Assembly (NCBI GenBank): GCA_031276775.1
Contig: JAISML010000051.1
Location: forward strand, 1 to 12,195
Direction: 5' to 3'
Source of the DNA: Eubacteriales Family XIII. Incertae Sedis bacterium
GTDB lineage: Bacteria; Bacillota; Clostridia; Peptostreptococcales; Anaerovoracaceae
Length of the DNA: 12,195 nt
In this document: in pieces, positions 1-6,703 of the stretch
How positions within the stretch are numbered: the stretch's first letter is position 1
How the letters are laid out: each line of letters opens with the position of its first letter
Made by a program: the position numbers and the translations under genes
Notes under the pieces: generated by a model
The model's input: only the letters and a program-made list of their open reading frames with translations
Told to the model about the DNA's origin: nothing
Databases searched by the model: none

Positions 1-361
1 CCGCCGTCACACCGTATCGGGACCGCACAAAGACGACATGAAAATCATTGCGAACGATGTGGATTTGAGACATTTCGGTTCATCCGGCCAGCAACGCACA
101 GCGGCTTTGTCGCTGAAACTCGCGGAACTGAGGATGATAAGGGAAGAGACGGGGGAGGAAGCGATATTGCTGCTCGACGATGTGCTTTCCGAACTCGACG
201 AGGAAAGACAGAAATATCTCATGACATCCTTTGAAAAAAACCAATTGTTCATCACCACAGCGGGGATGAATGAGAATACGAGAAAATTCTTGTCAAAGGG
301 AAGCGTCTACGAAGTAAAATCGGGAAAAGCGACGCTCGTGGAGAGGGGTGAGAAATGTTAA
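1..361 (+). CDS. recF: DNA replication/repair protein RecF, C-terminal part (5' end outside window)
   Basis: Frame 2 is open from the window edge to TAA at 359-361, giving about 119 C-terminal residues. RecF is an SMC/ABC-like ATPase that works with RecO and RecR to load RecA at single-strand gaps and stalled forks. Visible here are GPHKDD near the start (RecF proteins have GPHRDD), the ABC-type signature in FGSSGQQRTAAL, and the Walker B/D-loop stretch LLLDDVLSELDEER. Together these are diagnostic of RecF. The N-terminal Walker A part is not in the window. There is no terminator after the stop; the rpmH promoter starts 17 bp downstream. The usual downstream partner gyrB is absent, and the next gene is rpmH on the same strand. 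The family call is secure, and only the start is unknown. Confidence 0.95.
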   Translation, partial: RRHTVSGPHKDDMKIIANDVDLRHFGSSGQQRTAALSLKLAELRMIREETGEEAILLLDDVLSELDEERQKYLMTSFEKNQLFITTAGMNENTRKFLSKGSVYEVKSGKATLVERGEKC

Positions 362-377
362 TTCCATTTTTTGTTCG

Positions 378-406
378 TTGACACGGTGTTTTGCATGAAT
401 TATAAT
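378..406 (+). promoter_or_regulatory. Perfect sigma-A consensus promoter for the rpmH operon
   Basis: TTGACA at 378-383 and TATAAT at 401-406 are separated by exactly 17 bp, so both hexamers match the housekeeping consensus 6/6. The predicted start site is about 413, leaving a leader of about 148 nt before the rpmH ATG. A strong promoter fits a ribosomal protein operon. No experimental start is available; the call rests on sequence match. Confidence 0.85.
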
Positions 407-498
407 TGTAAGGCGTATCTTACCGCATGAAATGTCAAATTGAAATTGAGATTTTGACGAAAAGAAATACAAGAAACGTATCAGGGGCGAAAAAATGA

Positions 499-538
499 CG
501 AACGGACAAAAGAGGGACGTTCGCCGGATTTTTCCCTC
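499..538 (+). promoter_or_regulatory. rpmH leader with two mutually exclusive short stems
   Basis: CGAACG (499-504) can pair with CGTTCG (518-523), and GAGGGA (512-517) can pair with TCCCTC (533-538). The arms interleave, so they form either alternative hairpins or a pseudoknot. The second stem ends next to the rpmH Shine-Dalgarno AAGGAG (544-549). Stems of 6 bp can arise by chance, so a regulatory role is only suggested. Confidence 0.25.
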
Positions 539-560
539 GGAGGAAGGAGAATTTGATCGC

Positions 561-695
561 ATGAAAATGACATATCAGCCAAAAAAAAGACAGAGAAAAA
601 AGGAACATGGTTTCCGTAAGCGAATGAAGACGAAAAACGGCAGAAATGTATTGAAACGTCGCAGGGACAGAGGAAGAAAATTGCTTTCCGCGTGA
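561..695 (+). CDS. rpmH: 50S ribosomal protein L34
   Basis: This encodes the 44-residue protein bL34 of the large ribosomal subunit. It starts MKMTYQPKKRQRKK, continues HGFRKRMKTKNGR and ends RDRGRKLLSA, which is nearly the textbook L34 sequence and exactly the usual length. The ATG at 561 was chosen because it begins the conserved protein and is preceded by AAGGAG (544-549) at 11 nt. The same frame is open further upstream but has no L34 similarity there. It is the first gene after the consensus promoter, and rnpA follows after 34 bp, the near-universal rpmH-rnpA pair. The call is very secure. Confidence 0.98.
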   Translation: MKMTYQPKKRQRKKEHGFRKRMKTKNGRNVLKRRRDRGRKLLSA

Positions 696-729
696 GTGGA
701 AGAGATTTTGCTTCCGACGCAACGGGCAG

Positions 730-1065
730 ATGCGCAGACCTGACATCATTCGGAACAAAAAGGATTTTAGCAGACTTTACAGCAAAGGAAAATCCGCGGG
801 AGGAAAATACATCGTTCTCTTCCACATCAAGAACGGTTTGAATCACAGCCGTCACGCTTTCCTTGCCAGCAAAAAAGTCGGGAAAAGCGTTCAAAGGAAC
901 AGAGCCAGAAGACTTCTTCGCGAGAGTTATCGTACGCACGAAAGCCGAATAAGACAGGGATACGACATCCTGTTTATCGCAAGAAAGACGATGGAAGGCG
1001 TGAAATGCGGGGAAGTCGAGAAATCCATGTTTGCAATGCTCAGAAAGAGCGGTTTGTTGATATGA
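730..1065 (+). CDS. rnpA: Ribonuclease P protein component
   Basis: This encodes a 111-residue basic protein that binds the RNase P RNA and helps cleave 5' leaders from tRNA precursors. The RnpA signature lies at residues 47-69, with the RNR core in KKVGKSVQRNRARRLLRESYR, followed by GYDILFIAR at about 77-85. The length is typical. ATG 730 is the only start codon in this frame after the rpmH stop; its Shine-Dalgarno is weak, so coupling to rpmH translation is plausible. The 3' end overlaps yidD by 4 bp (ATGA at 1062-1065). Confidence 0.97.
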   Translation: MRRPDIIRNKKDFSRLYSKGKSAGGKYIVLFHIKNGLNHSRHAFLASKKVGKSVQRNRARRLLRESYRTHESRIRQGYDILFIARKTMEGVKCGEVEKSMFAMLRKSGLLI

Positions 1066-1271
1066 AGATCGTTTTTGTCGTCCTGATCAAAGGGTATCAA
1101 AAATTCATTTCGCCTTTTCTTCCGCCGACATGCAGATTCTATCCGACCTGTTCCGAATATTTTGTGCAAGCGTTGGAAAAATACGGGTTTTTAAAAGGAA
1201 GTTACCTCGGAATCAGGAGAATTTTGCGTTGCCACCCTTTGAATCCCGGGGGTTACGATCCCTTGAAGTAA
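1062..1271 (+). CDS. yidD: Membrane protein insertion efficiency factor YidD
   Basis: This is a 69-residue protein of the YidD family (formerly the 'alpha-hemolysin' or DUF37 family), an inner-membrane-associated helper of YidC-dependent insertion. Hallmarks are a hydrophobic or amphipathic N-terminus, CRFYPTCSEY at 24-33 and RCHPLNPGGYDP at 56-67. The start ATG overlaps the rnpA stop by 4 bp, implying translational coupling. The same frame is open upstream inside rnpA, but only the segment from 1062 matches the family. It lies directly before yidC, its functional partner. Confidence 0.96.
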   Translation: MKIVFVVLIKGYQKFISPFLPPTCRFYPTCSEYFVQALEKYGFLKGSYLGIRRILRCHPLNPGGYDPLK

Positions 1272-1295
1272 CGGAAGAATAACGGAGGAAACATA

Positions 1296-2012
1296 TTGGA
1301 TTTTTTTGGTTTTGTTGCCAAACCTTTGGGCTATCTGCTCACCGGAATCTATGACATCGTCGGAAATTACGGAATCACCCTGATCATTTTTACGGTCATC
1401 GTCCGGCTGTGCCTGTTTCCGCTCTACGCCAACCAGATAAAACACCAGATGAGAATGTCGGAAGTCCAACCCAAAATACAGGAAATTCAAAGGAAGTACG
1501 CAGGCAACAGGGAGGAGATGGGCCGCAAAATGGCGGAACTCCAAAAAGAGGAAAATTATAACCCTGCCCGCGGTTGTCTTCCCATGTTGATACAAATGCC
1601 CATATTGATCGGGCTGTTTACCTTGCTTCGGGATCCCATCTCCTATCTGGCAAAAGGGCACGCCGATATGATTTTGGCCGTACACGAAAAATTCTTTTGG
1701 ATTCAGGATTTGAGTCAGACGGATCTGTGGGCGCTCCCCATTCTGGCGGGCGTCGCGACATTTTTCTCGTTTTCGTTGACACAGGCGCAGAACGCACCCG
1801 GGCAAGCGGCCAACCAAATGGCGGGCATGATGAAGATGATGAAATATTTCTTTCCCGTCATGATCGTATGGATGGGGCGGTCTTTCCCCGCCGGTCTGAC
1901 GCTCTACTGGTTCATCGGAAATATCTGCAGCATCATTCAAAATCAGATATTGCGCGTATGGCGGAAGAAATTGGAGCAAAAGAAAGAACAAAAGGGCAAA
2001 AAAAAGAAGTGA
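1296..2012 (+). CDS. yidC: Membrane protein insertase YidC/OxaI
   Basis: This is a 238-residue multi-spanning insertase that places proteins into the cytoplasmic membrane, alone or with SecYEG. Hydrophobic segments lie at about 25-45, 95-115, 145-165, 180-198 and 200-220. The conserved positive residue of the hydrophilic groove is R37 in IIFTVIVRLCLFPL. A cytoplasmic helical hairpin (about 45-90) and a very basic tail ending in GKKKK follow family rules. The start is a TTG at 1296 with GGAGGA (1284-1289) 6 nt upstream; there is no ATG nearby that would keep the first segment. No lipoprotein signal peptide is visible, unlike B. subtilis SpoIIIJ. This is a short, single-domain form. Located between yidD and jag, as usual. 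Confidence 0.95.
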   Translation: MDFFGFVAKPLGYLLTGIYDIVGNYGITLIIFTVIVRLCLFPLYANQIKHQMRMSEVQPKIQEIQRKYAGNREEMGRKMAELQKEENYNPARGCLPMLIQMPILIGLFTLLRDPISYLAKGHADMILAVHEKFFWIQDLSQTDLWALPILAGVATFFSFSLTQAQNAPGQAANQMAGMMKMMKYFFPVMIVWMGRSFPAGLTLYWFIGNICSIIQNQILRVWRKKLEQKKEQKGKKKK

Positions 2013-2185
2013 GAAAAAGCGGACGGAACGGAAAGACCAAGAAAAAACATAGGCGTACGCAATGAAAAATCCCGGCGCGGGCTGCATGAAACGGGGCGGG
2101 CGCCAAGCAGGACAAAGGGAAGAAGAAGATGGAATTCCGGGGATACGGCGCGGAACCGGAAAAGGACAAACAAAGGAGAAGAAGA

Positions 2186-3154
2186 ATGGACTATTCCGAA
2201 AAATGGGGCAAGGACGTCGATGAGGCGGTGAGACTTGCGCTGGAAGACTTGGGTCTTACGGAAGATCAGGTGATGGTTACCGTGTTGGAAGAACCGTCCA
2301 AAGGTTTTCTCGGATTGGGAAGCAAACTTGCCAAAGTGCGGGTGGAAAAGATCGTTGTCGAGGAAGAAGAGAAAGAAGCCGGTGCGGCGAACGGGAAAGA
2401 AAGCAAAAAAGCCAACCGGGATTTGAGGAAGAAAAGCCGTCCGCAGACTGCGGGGAGAAGCGGCGCGCCATCCGGAGGACGGGGCGGAAACGACGGAGGT
2501 TCCCGCGGAAATGCCGGCGGCGCAAGAAAAGAGCGCGGCGGGAGCGGCAGGAACGAAAACGAGAGAAACGCCGGGAACGCGGGAAAGACCGGAAACGAAC
2601 GGCGCGGAGGCGGCGTACGGCAAGTCTCCTTTGAAAACCATGAGGAGTTTGACGATTTTAATTTTTCGGACAAGCCGCTGTTGAGCGAACGGCCGGAGAA
2701 TCTGAAAGAAATAGAGGACAACGAGGCGTCTTTGTTCCTGAAGGACATCATCGCCAAGATGCGTTTGGATGCGACCGTTAAAACGTTTATAAACGATGAA
2801 TGCACCTTCGTTGAAGTTTCCGGCCCGGATTCCAAGACTGTCATCGGAAAACGCGGACAGACATTGGACTCGATCCAGTATCTGACGAACTTGGTCGCCA
2901 ACAAGGACAAAGAAACGTACCAACGCGTGATCATCGATGTGGAAGGCTATCGATCAAGAAGGGAAAAAACCTTGGAACGGTTGGCGGTCAAATTAGCCAG
3001 GAAAGTGCAAAAATCCGGAAGAAACGTTCGTTTGGAACCGATGAATCCCTATGAAAGAAAGGTGATCCACTCCACATTGCAAACTTTCGACGGCGTGTCG
3101 ACGAGAAGCGAAGGGGAAGAACCCTACCGAAGGGTCATCATCGAAAAGAAATAA
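2186..3154 (+). CDS. jag: RNA-binding protein Jag/KhpB (Jag_N, KH, R3H)
   Basis: The product is 322 residues from ATG 2186, which has AAGGAG (2173-2178) 7 nt upstream. Jag_N is at about 1-55, with EEPSKGFLGLGSKLAKVRV. A Gly/Arg/Asn/Lys-rich linker fills about 70-145. The KH domain (about 185-255) carries the GKRG loop at 221-224. The R3H domain (about 256-320) has R291-x3-H295 in NPYERKVIHS. KhpB/Jag binds RNA with KhpA and affects cell elongation and division in Firmicutes; it typically follows yidC (spoIIIJ), as here. An in-frame ATG at 2129 with its own purine-rich Shine-Dalgarno would add 19 non-conserved residues (341 aa). I prefer 2186 because the family sequence begins there. Confidence 0.93.
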   Translation: MDYSEKWGKDVDEAVRLALEDLGLTEDQVMVTVLEEPSKGFLGLGSKLAKVRVEKIVVEEEEKEAGAANGKESKKANRDLRKKSRPQTAGRSGAPSGGRGGNDGGSRGNAGGARKERGGSGRNENERNAGNAGKTGNERRGGGVRQVSFENHEEFDDFNFSDKPLLSERPENLKEIEDNEASLFLKDIIAKMRLDATVKTFINDECTFVEVSGPDSKTVIGKRGQTLDSIQYLTNLVANKDKETYQRVIIDVEGYRSRREKTLERLAVKLARKVQKSGRNVRLEPMNPYERKVIHSTLQTFDGVSTRSEGEEPYRRVIIEKK

Positions 3155-3182
3155 GCGGCGGCATTTTCCGCAGGTGGTGTGA

Positions 3183-4649
3183 ATGGGTGAAACAATAGCG
3201 GCAGTCTCCACCGCTTACGGCGAAGGCGGCATAGGCATTGTGCGAATCAGCGGCGCGCGCGCGGGGGAAATCCTCGGATGTTTGTTTTGCCGCCCCGGGA
3301 GTCCGGGACGGGGGGCGCGTTCCCCCGGGATCGGGGAAACAAACGCCGCAAAGACGTTTGCCTTTCAAAACAGGAGGATGCACTACGGACATATCATCGA
3401 CCCCTCGTCGGGTGAAACGATCGACGAGGTGCTTGCCGTGTACATGCGGGCGCCGCACACGTACACGGGGGAGGATGTGGCCGAAATTCATTGCCACGGA
3501 AGCGTTGTCTCCCTCAGAAAGATCCTGGAAAAAATACTTGCAAGCGGTGCGGTTCCCGCAGAGCCGGGCGAGTTCACAAAGAGGGCTTTTTTGAACGGGC
3601 GCATCGATCTGGCGCAGGCCGGCGCCGTCATTGACATGATAAGAGCCAAGACGGATCGGGGATACGATGCGGCTTTGGGACAATTGGAAGGACGTCTTTC
3701 CGCGAAAATCTCCGACGTGCGGGAAATTTTGGCGGACGCCTGCGCGGAAGCGGCGGTGAATATGGATTATCCCGATGAGGACGACGCCGCAGGCGATGAA
3801 GCCGCCGCGCGTTCCGTCGAAGCGCGTCTGACAAAGGCAAAGGCAGCCATGGACGCGCTGATCGCGACCGCCGACGCCGGCCGCCTGATCGTGGAGGGCA
3901 TCCGCGCCGTGATCGTCGGCAAACCCAATGTCGGAAAGTCTTCCCTGCTCAACGCCCTTTTGCGCGAATCGCGGGCGATCGTGTCCAAAACGCCCGGAAC
4001 CACGAGAGACAGCATAGAAGAATATCTGAACATAAAGGGTATTCCCGTCAGACTTACGGATACGGCAGGCATCCGTGACGCCGAAACCGATCTCGAGGCC
4101 ATGGGAATCGAGCGATCAAAGGATGCGTTGCGCAAAGCGGATATCATTCTGCTCACCTTGGACGGAAGTCTGCCCTTGTCGGCGGCGGATCGGAAGATCA
4201 TCGCCGAACTCGCGGGGCGGTTGACTGGGGATCGCGCAGATTCGGAATGCGGGACGGTGATCGCCGTGATAAACAAGCGCGATCTGCCGGAAGCGATCGA
4301 CAGGCAGGCGCTGGCGCTCCTGCTGCCCGGCGTCGCCATGGTCGGCGTATCCGCAATTACGGGGGAGGGTACGGAGGAAATCGAGGATCGTATCGTTTCG
4401 GCCGTATACGGCGGCAAAGCGAGGAAAGGGGAAAGCGTCATGGTGACCAACGCCGCGCACAAGTCCCTGCTTCTCCGCGCAGCCGCGAGTACGGAAAAAG
4501 CCTTGGAAATGCTGCGGATCGGAGAGGCCTTGGATTTTGTGGAAACGGACATGAGGGAAGCGTATGACACCTTGGGCGAAATCACGGGACAGACGGTCAC
4601 AGAAGGCATCCTGGACAGGGTTTTTTCGAAATTTTGTGTGGGAAAGTGA
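3183..4649 (+). CDS. mnmE: tRNA modification GTPase MnmE
   Basis: This 488-residue K+-type GTPase works with MnmG to install the carboxymethylaminomethyl group at C5 of the wobble uridine (U34) of certain tRNAs. The N-terminal folate-binding domain begins TIAAVSTAYGEGGIGIVRISG. The G domain shows G1 GKPNVGKS (246-253), the G2 region PGTTRD (271-276), G3 DTAG (293-296), G4 NKRD (364-367) and SAIT (390-393). The C-terminus ends in CVGK, where the family has the essential C-[IVL]-G-K. ATG 3183 has AGGTGG (3172-3177) at 5 nt. Residues about 36-60 hold a Gly/Pro/Arg-rich insert of roughly 15 residues relative to clostridial homologues as I recall them. The partner gene mnmG follows. Confidence 0.97.
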   Translation: MGETIAAVSTAYGEGGIGIVRISGARAGEILGCLFCRPGSPGRGARSPGIGETNAAKTFAFQNRRMHYGHIIDPSSGETIDEVLAVYMRAPHTYTGEDVAEIHCHGSVVSLRKILEKILASGAVPAEPGEFTKRAFLNGRIDLAQAGAVIDMIRAKTDRGYDAALGQLEGRLSAKISDVREILADACAEAAVNMDYPDEDDAAGDEAAARSVEARLTKAKAAMDALIATADAGRLIVEGIRAVIVGKPNVGKSSLLNALLRESRAIVSKTPGTTRDSIEEYLNIKGIPVRLTDTAGIRDAETDLEAMGIERSKDALRKADIILLTLDGSLPLSAADRKIIAELAGRLTGDRADSECGTVIAVINKRDLPEAIDRQALALLLPGVAMVGVSAITGEGTEEIEDRIVSAVYGGKARKGESVMVTNAAHKSLLLRAAASTEKALEMLRIGEALDFVETDMREAYDTLGEITGQTVTEGILDRVFSKFCVGK

Positions 4650-4786
4650 AGAAACCGGATCGCCGTGTTCAACATCCGCGCAGCGCCGGGGGTTCCGCTC
4701 GGTCTCGGCGGATCGCGCCAATCCTTGATCGGCAATGTTAATGTTTGTGCGGAGAAATGACGGTAAAAGCGTTTGGTGAAACAGAC

Positions 4787-6703
4787 ATGTATGATGTGAT
4801 TGTGATAGGCGCCGGTCACGCGGGCTGCGAGGCCGGGCTTGCCGCCGCGCGCTTGGGAAAAAAGACGCTCATGCTCACAATCAGTTTGGAATCCGTCGCC
4901 ATGATGCCCTGCAATCCGTCCATAGGCGGCACAGGCAAGGGGCAATTGGTCAGGGAGATCGACGCCCTCGGCGGTGAAATGGGCATCAACATCGATAAGA
5001 CTTTCATCCAGAGCCGCATGCTGAACGCAACCAAGGGACCCGCAGTGCATTCCCCGAGGGCGCAGGCGGACAAGCAGCGTTATCATGAACAAATGAAACA
5101 TACGCTGGAAAAACAGGAAAACCTGATATTGCGGCAGGGCGAGGTGACGGAGCTTCTGTTCGAGGAGCCTTTGCGCGTGACGGGCGTGCGCCTCAGAACG
5201 GGCGCGGTGTACGGCGGAAAAACCGTGATCCTCGCGACAGGCACCTATCTCAACGGCCGGATTCACGTCAGCGGGTTTTCCTGGCCGAGCGGTCCTTCCG
5301 GTTTGACCCCGTCCCTTATTTTGCCGGAAAATTTGAAGAAAAACGGGTTTGTCCTGCGCAAGTTCAAGACGGGCACGCCCGCCAGAGTTCTGTCGCATAC
5401 GTTGGACTATTCAAAGTTGCTGGAACAGAAAGGCGACGGGAATATCAGCCCATTCTCTTTCATGACTGACGATCCGGGGGAAAACAAACGATCCTGCTGG
5501 CTCACTTGGACCAATGAAAAATCCCATCGAATCGTGGCTGAAAACATTGAAAAAACCGCGCCGTACGGCGGATACACCACAGGCGTCGGTCCCAGGTACT
5601 GCCTTTCCATCGAGGACAAAGTCAGCCGCTTCCCGGATCGGAGGCGGCACCAGCTGTTTTTGGAGCCGGAGGGGCTCTCGACGGAGGAGGTATATGTACA
5701 GGGCATGAGCACCAGCCTTCCCGAACATCTGCAGCTCGCGTTTTATCGATCCATCGAAGGTTTGGAGCGCGCGGAGATTTCCCGTTACGCCTATTCCATC
5801 GAATACGATTGTTTGGATCCGCTGTCCCTCACGGGCGCACTGGAGCATCGCGAAGCGAAGAATCTTTTCTGCGCGGGGCAGATCAACGGCAGTTCCGGTT
5901 ACGAGGAAGCGGCGGCGCAGGGCTTGATGGCGGGCGTCAACGCCGTACGCAGGATCGACGGCAAAGAGCCTTTCGTTCTCGACAGGTCAGAGGCTTACAT
6001 CGGCGTCCTCATCGACGATCTGACGACAAAAGGCACGGACGAGCCTTACCGGATCATGACTTCACGAGCGGAATTCCGGTTGGCGTTGCGCCAGGACAAC
6101 GCTGATATCAGGCTGACGGAAAAAGGCAGGGGGATAGGACTTGCTTCACAGGACAGACACGAACGTTATTTGAGAAACAAAAGGGAAACCGAAGAGGAAA
6201 TGCGGAGACTCGGGGGCGTCGTTGTGCCGGCGCGCGAGGCGGCGGAATTTCTCGGCCGTCTCGGCAAAACGTCCGCCGGAACGACGGATGCGCCGGTCAC
6301 GGGCGCATCCGCCATATCCTGCGGCAAAACAACGCTCGCCGCTCTCCTGAAAAGACCGGAAGTCACCTATGACAATCTGCGGGAGATCGACCGGGACAGA
6401 CCGGACGTATTGGCTTATGCGCGAAAACAGGCGGAGATACAGATCAAATACGAAGGCTACATAGACAGGCAGAACAAGCAAATAGAAAAATTTAAAAAGC
6501 TTGAAAGCAAGAGAATCCCGCAGGGAACGGATTACTATTCGTTGAACGGTCTGCGCCCGGAAGCCGCGCAGAAACTGAGCGACAAAAGACCGGTCTCCAT
6601 CGGGCAGGCTTCCCGAATATCGGGCGTTTCGCCCGCCGACGTCAACGTGTTGCTGATTCACTTGGCAAGGAAAGCGGAGGGCGGCAAGCGCCATGGACGG
6701 TAA
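4787..6703 (+). CDS. mnmG: tRNA uridine-5-carboxymethylaminomethyl synthesis enzyme MnmG (GidA)
   Basis: FAD-dependent partner of MnmE in U34 tRNA modification, 638 residues from ATG 4787. The FAD-binding Rossmann motif is IGAGHAGCEA at 7-16, PCNPSIGGTGKG is at 41-52 and the second family signature GQINGSSGYEEAAAQGL is at 364-380. The first signature reads GPRYCLSIEDK (268-278), with Leu where the family has Pro; the catalytic-region Cys (C272) is kept. I chose 4787 because MYDVIVIGAGHAG is the typical N-terminus and GGTGA (4775-4779) lies 7 nt upstream. In-frame alternatives are ATG 4757 (10 residues longer) and TTG 4745 (14 longer), both with poorer sites. Residues about 496-513 form an extra loop encoded by a DNA palindrome. 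Confidence 0.96.
   Translation: MYDVIVIGAGHAGCEAGLAAARLGKKTLMLTISLESVAMMPCNPSIGGTGKGQLVREIDALGGEMGINIDKTFIQSRMLNATKGPAVHSPRAQADKQRYHEQMKHTLEKQENLILRQGEVTELLFEEPLRVTGVRLRTGAVYGGKTVILATGTYLNGRIHVSGFSWPSGPSGLTPSLILPENLKKNGFVLRKFKTGTPARVLSHTLDYSKLLEQKGDGNISPFSFMTDDPGENKRSCWLTWTNEKSHRIVAENIEKTAPYGGYTTGVGPRYCLSIEDKVSRFPDRRRHQLFLEPEGLSTEEVYVQGMSTSLPEHLQLAFYRSIEGLERAEISRYAYSIEYDCLDPLSLTGALEHREAKNLFCAGQINGSSGYEEAAAQGLMAGVNAVRRIDGKEPFVLDRSEAYIGVLIDDLTTKGTDEPYRIMTSRAEFRLALRQDNADIRLTEKGRGIGLASQDRHERYLRNKRETEEEMRRLGGVVVPAREAAEFLGRLGKTSAGTTDAPVTGASAISCGKTTLAALLKRPEVTYDNLREIDRDRPDVLAYARKQAEIQIKYEGYIDRQNKQIEKFKKLESKRIPQGTDYYSLNGLRPEAAQKLSDKRPVSIGQASRISGVSPADVNVLLIHLARKAEGGKRHGR
6285..6311. repeat. 10-bp-arm inverted repeat inside mnmG
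   Basis: CGGATGCGCC (6285-6294) and GGCGCATCCG (6302-6311) are perfect reverse complements around a 7-nt loop. The repeat encodes part of a loop, around MnmG residues 500-508, that looks longer than in homologues. It may be an in-frame palindromic insertion or a chance product of GC-rich sequence. Confidence 0.7.

Noticed and set aside
495..560. Upstream extension of L34 from ATG 495
   Set aside because: L34 is 44 residues in nearly all bacteria, and ATG 561 has its own Shine-Dalgarno. The upstream codons fall in the leader.
1191..2087. A 298-codon minus-strand open frame opposite yidC
   Set aside because: Fully antisense to yidC, with no plausible product or ribosome site; a shadow.
1943..2934. 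Long minus-strand open frames opposite jag (Pro/Ser/Phe-rich)
   Set aside because: Their composition mirrors the Gly/Arg/Lys-rich jag linker in antisense; no independent coding evidence.
3767..5398. A 543-codon open frame on the minus strand across mnmE and mnmG
   Set aside because: It lies opposite two certain genes, has no recognisable domain, and its composition (Arg/Ser/Ala-rich) is that of an antisense shadow of GC-rich coding DNA.
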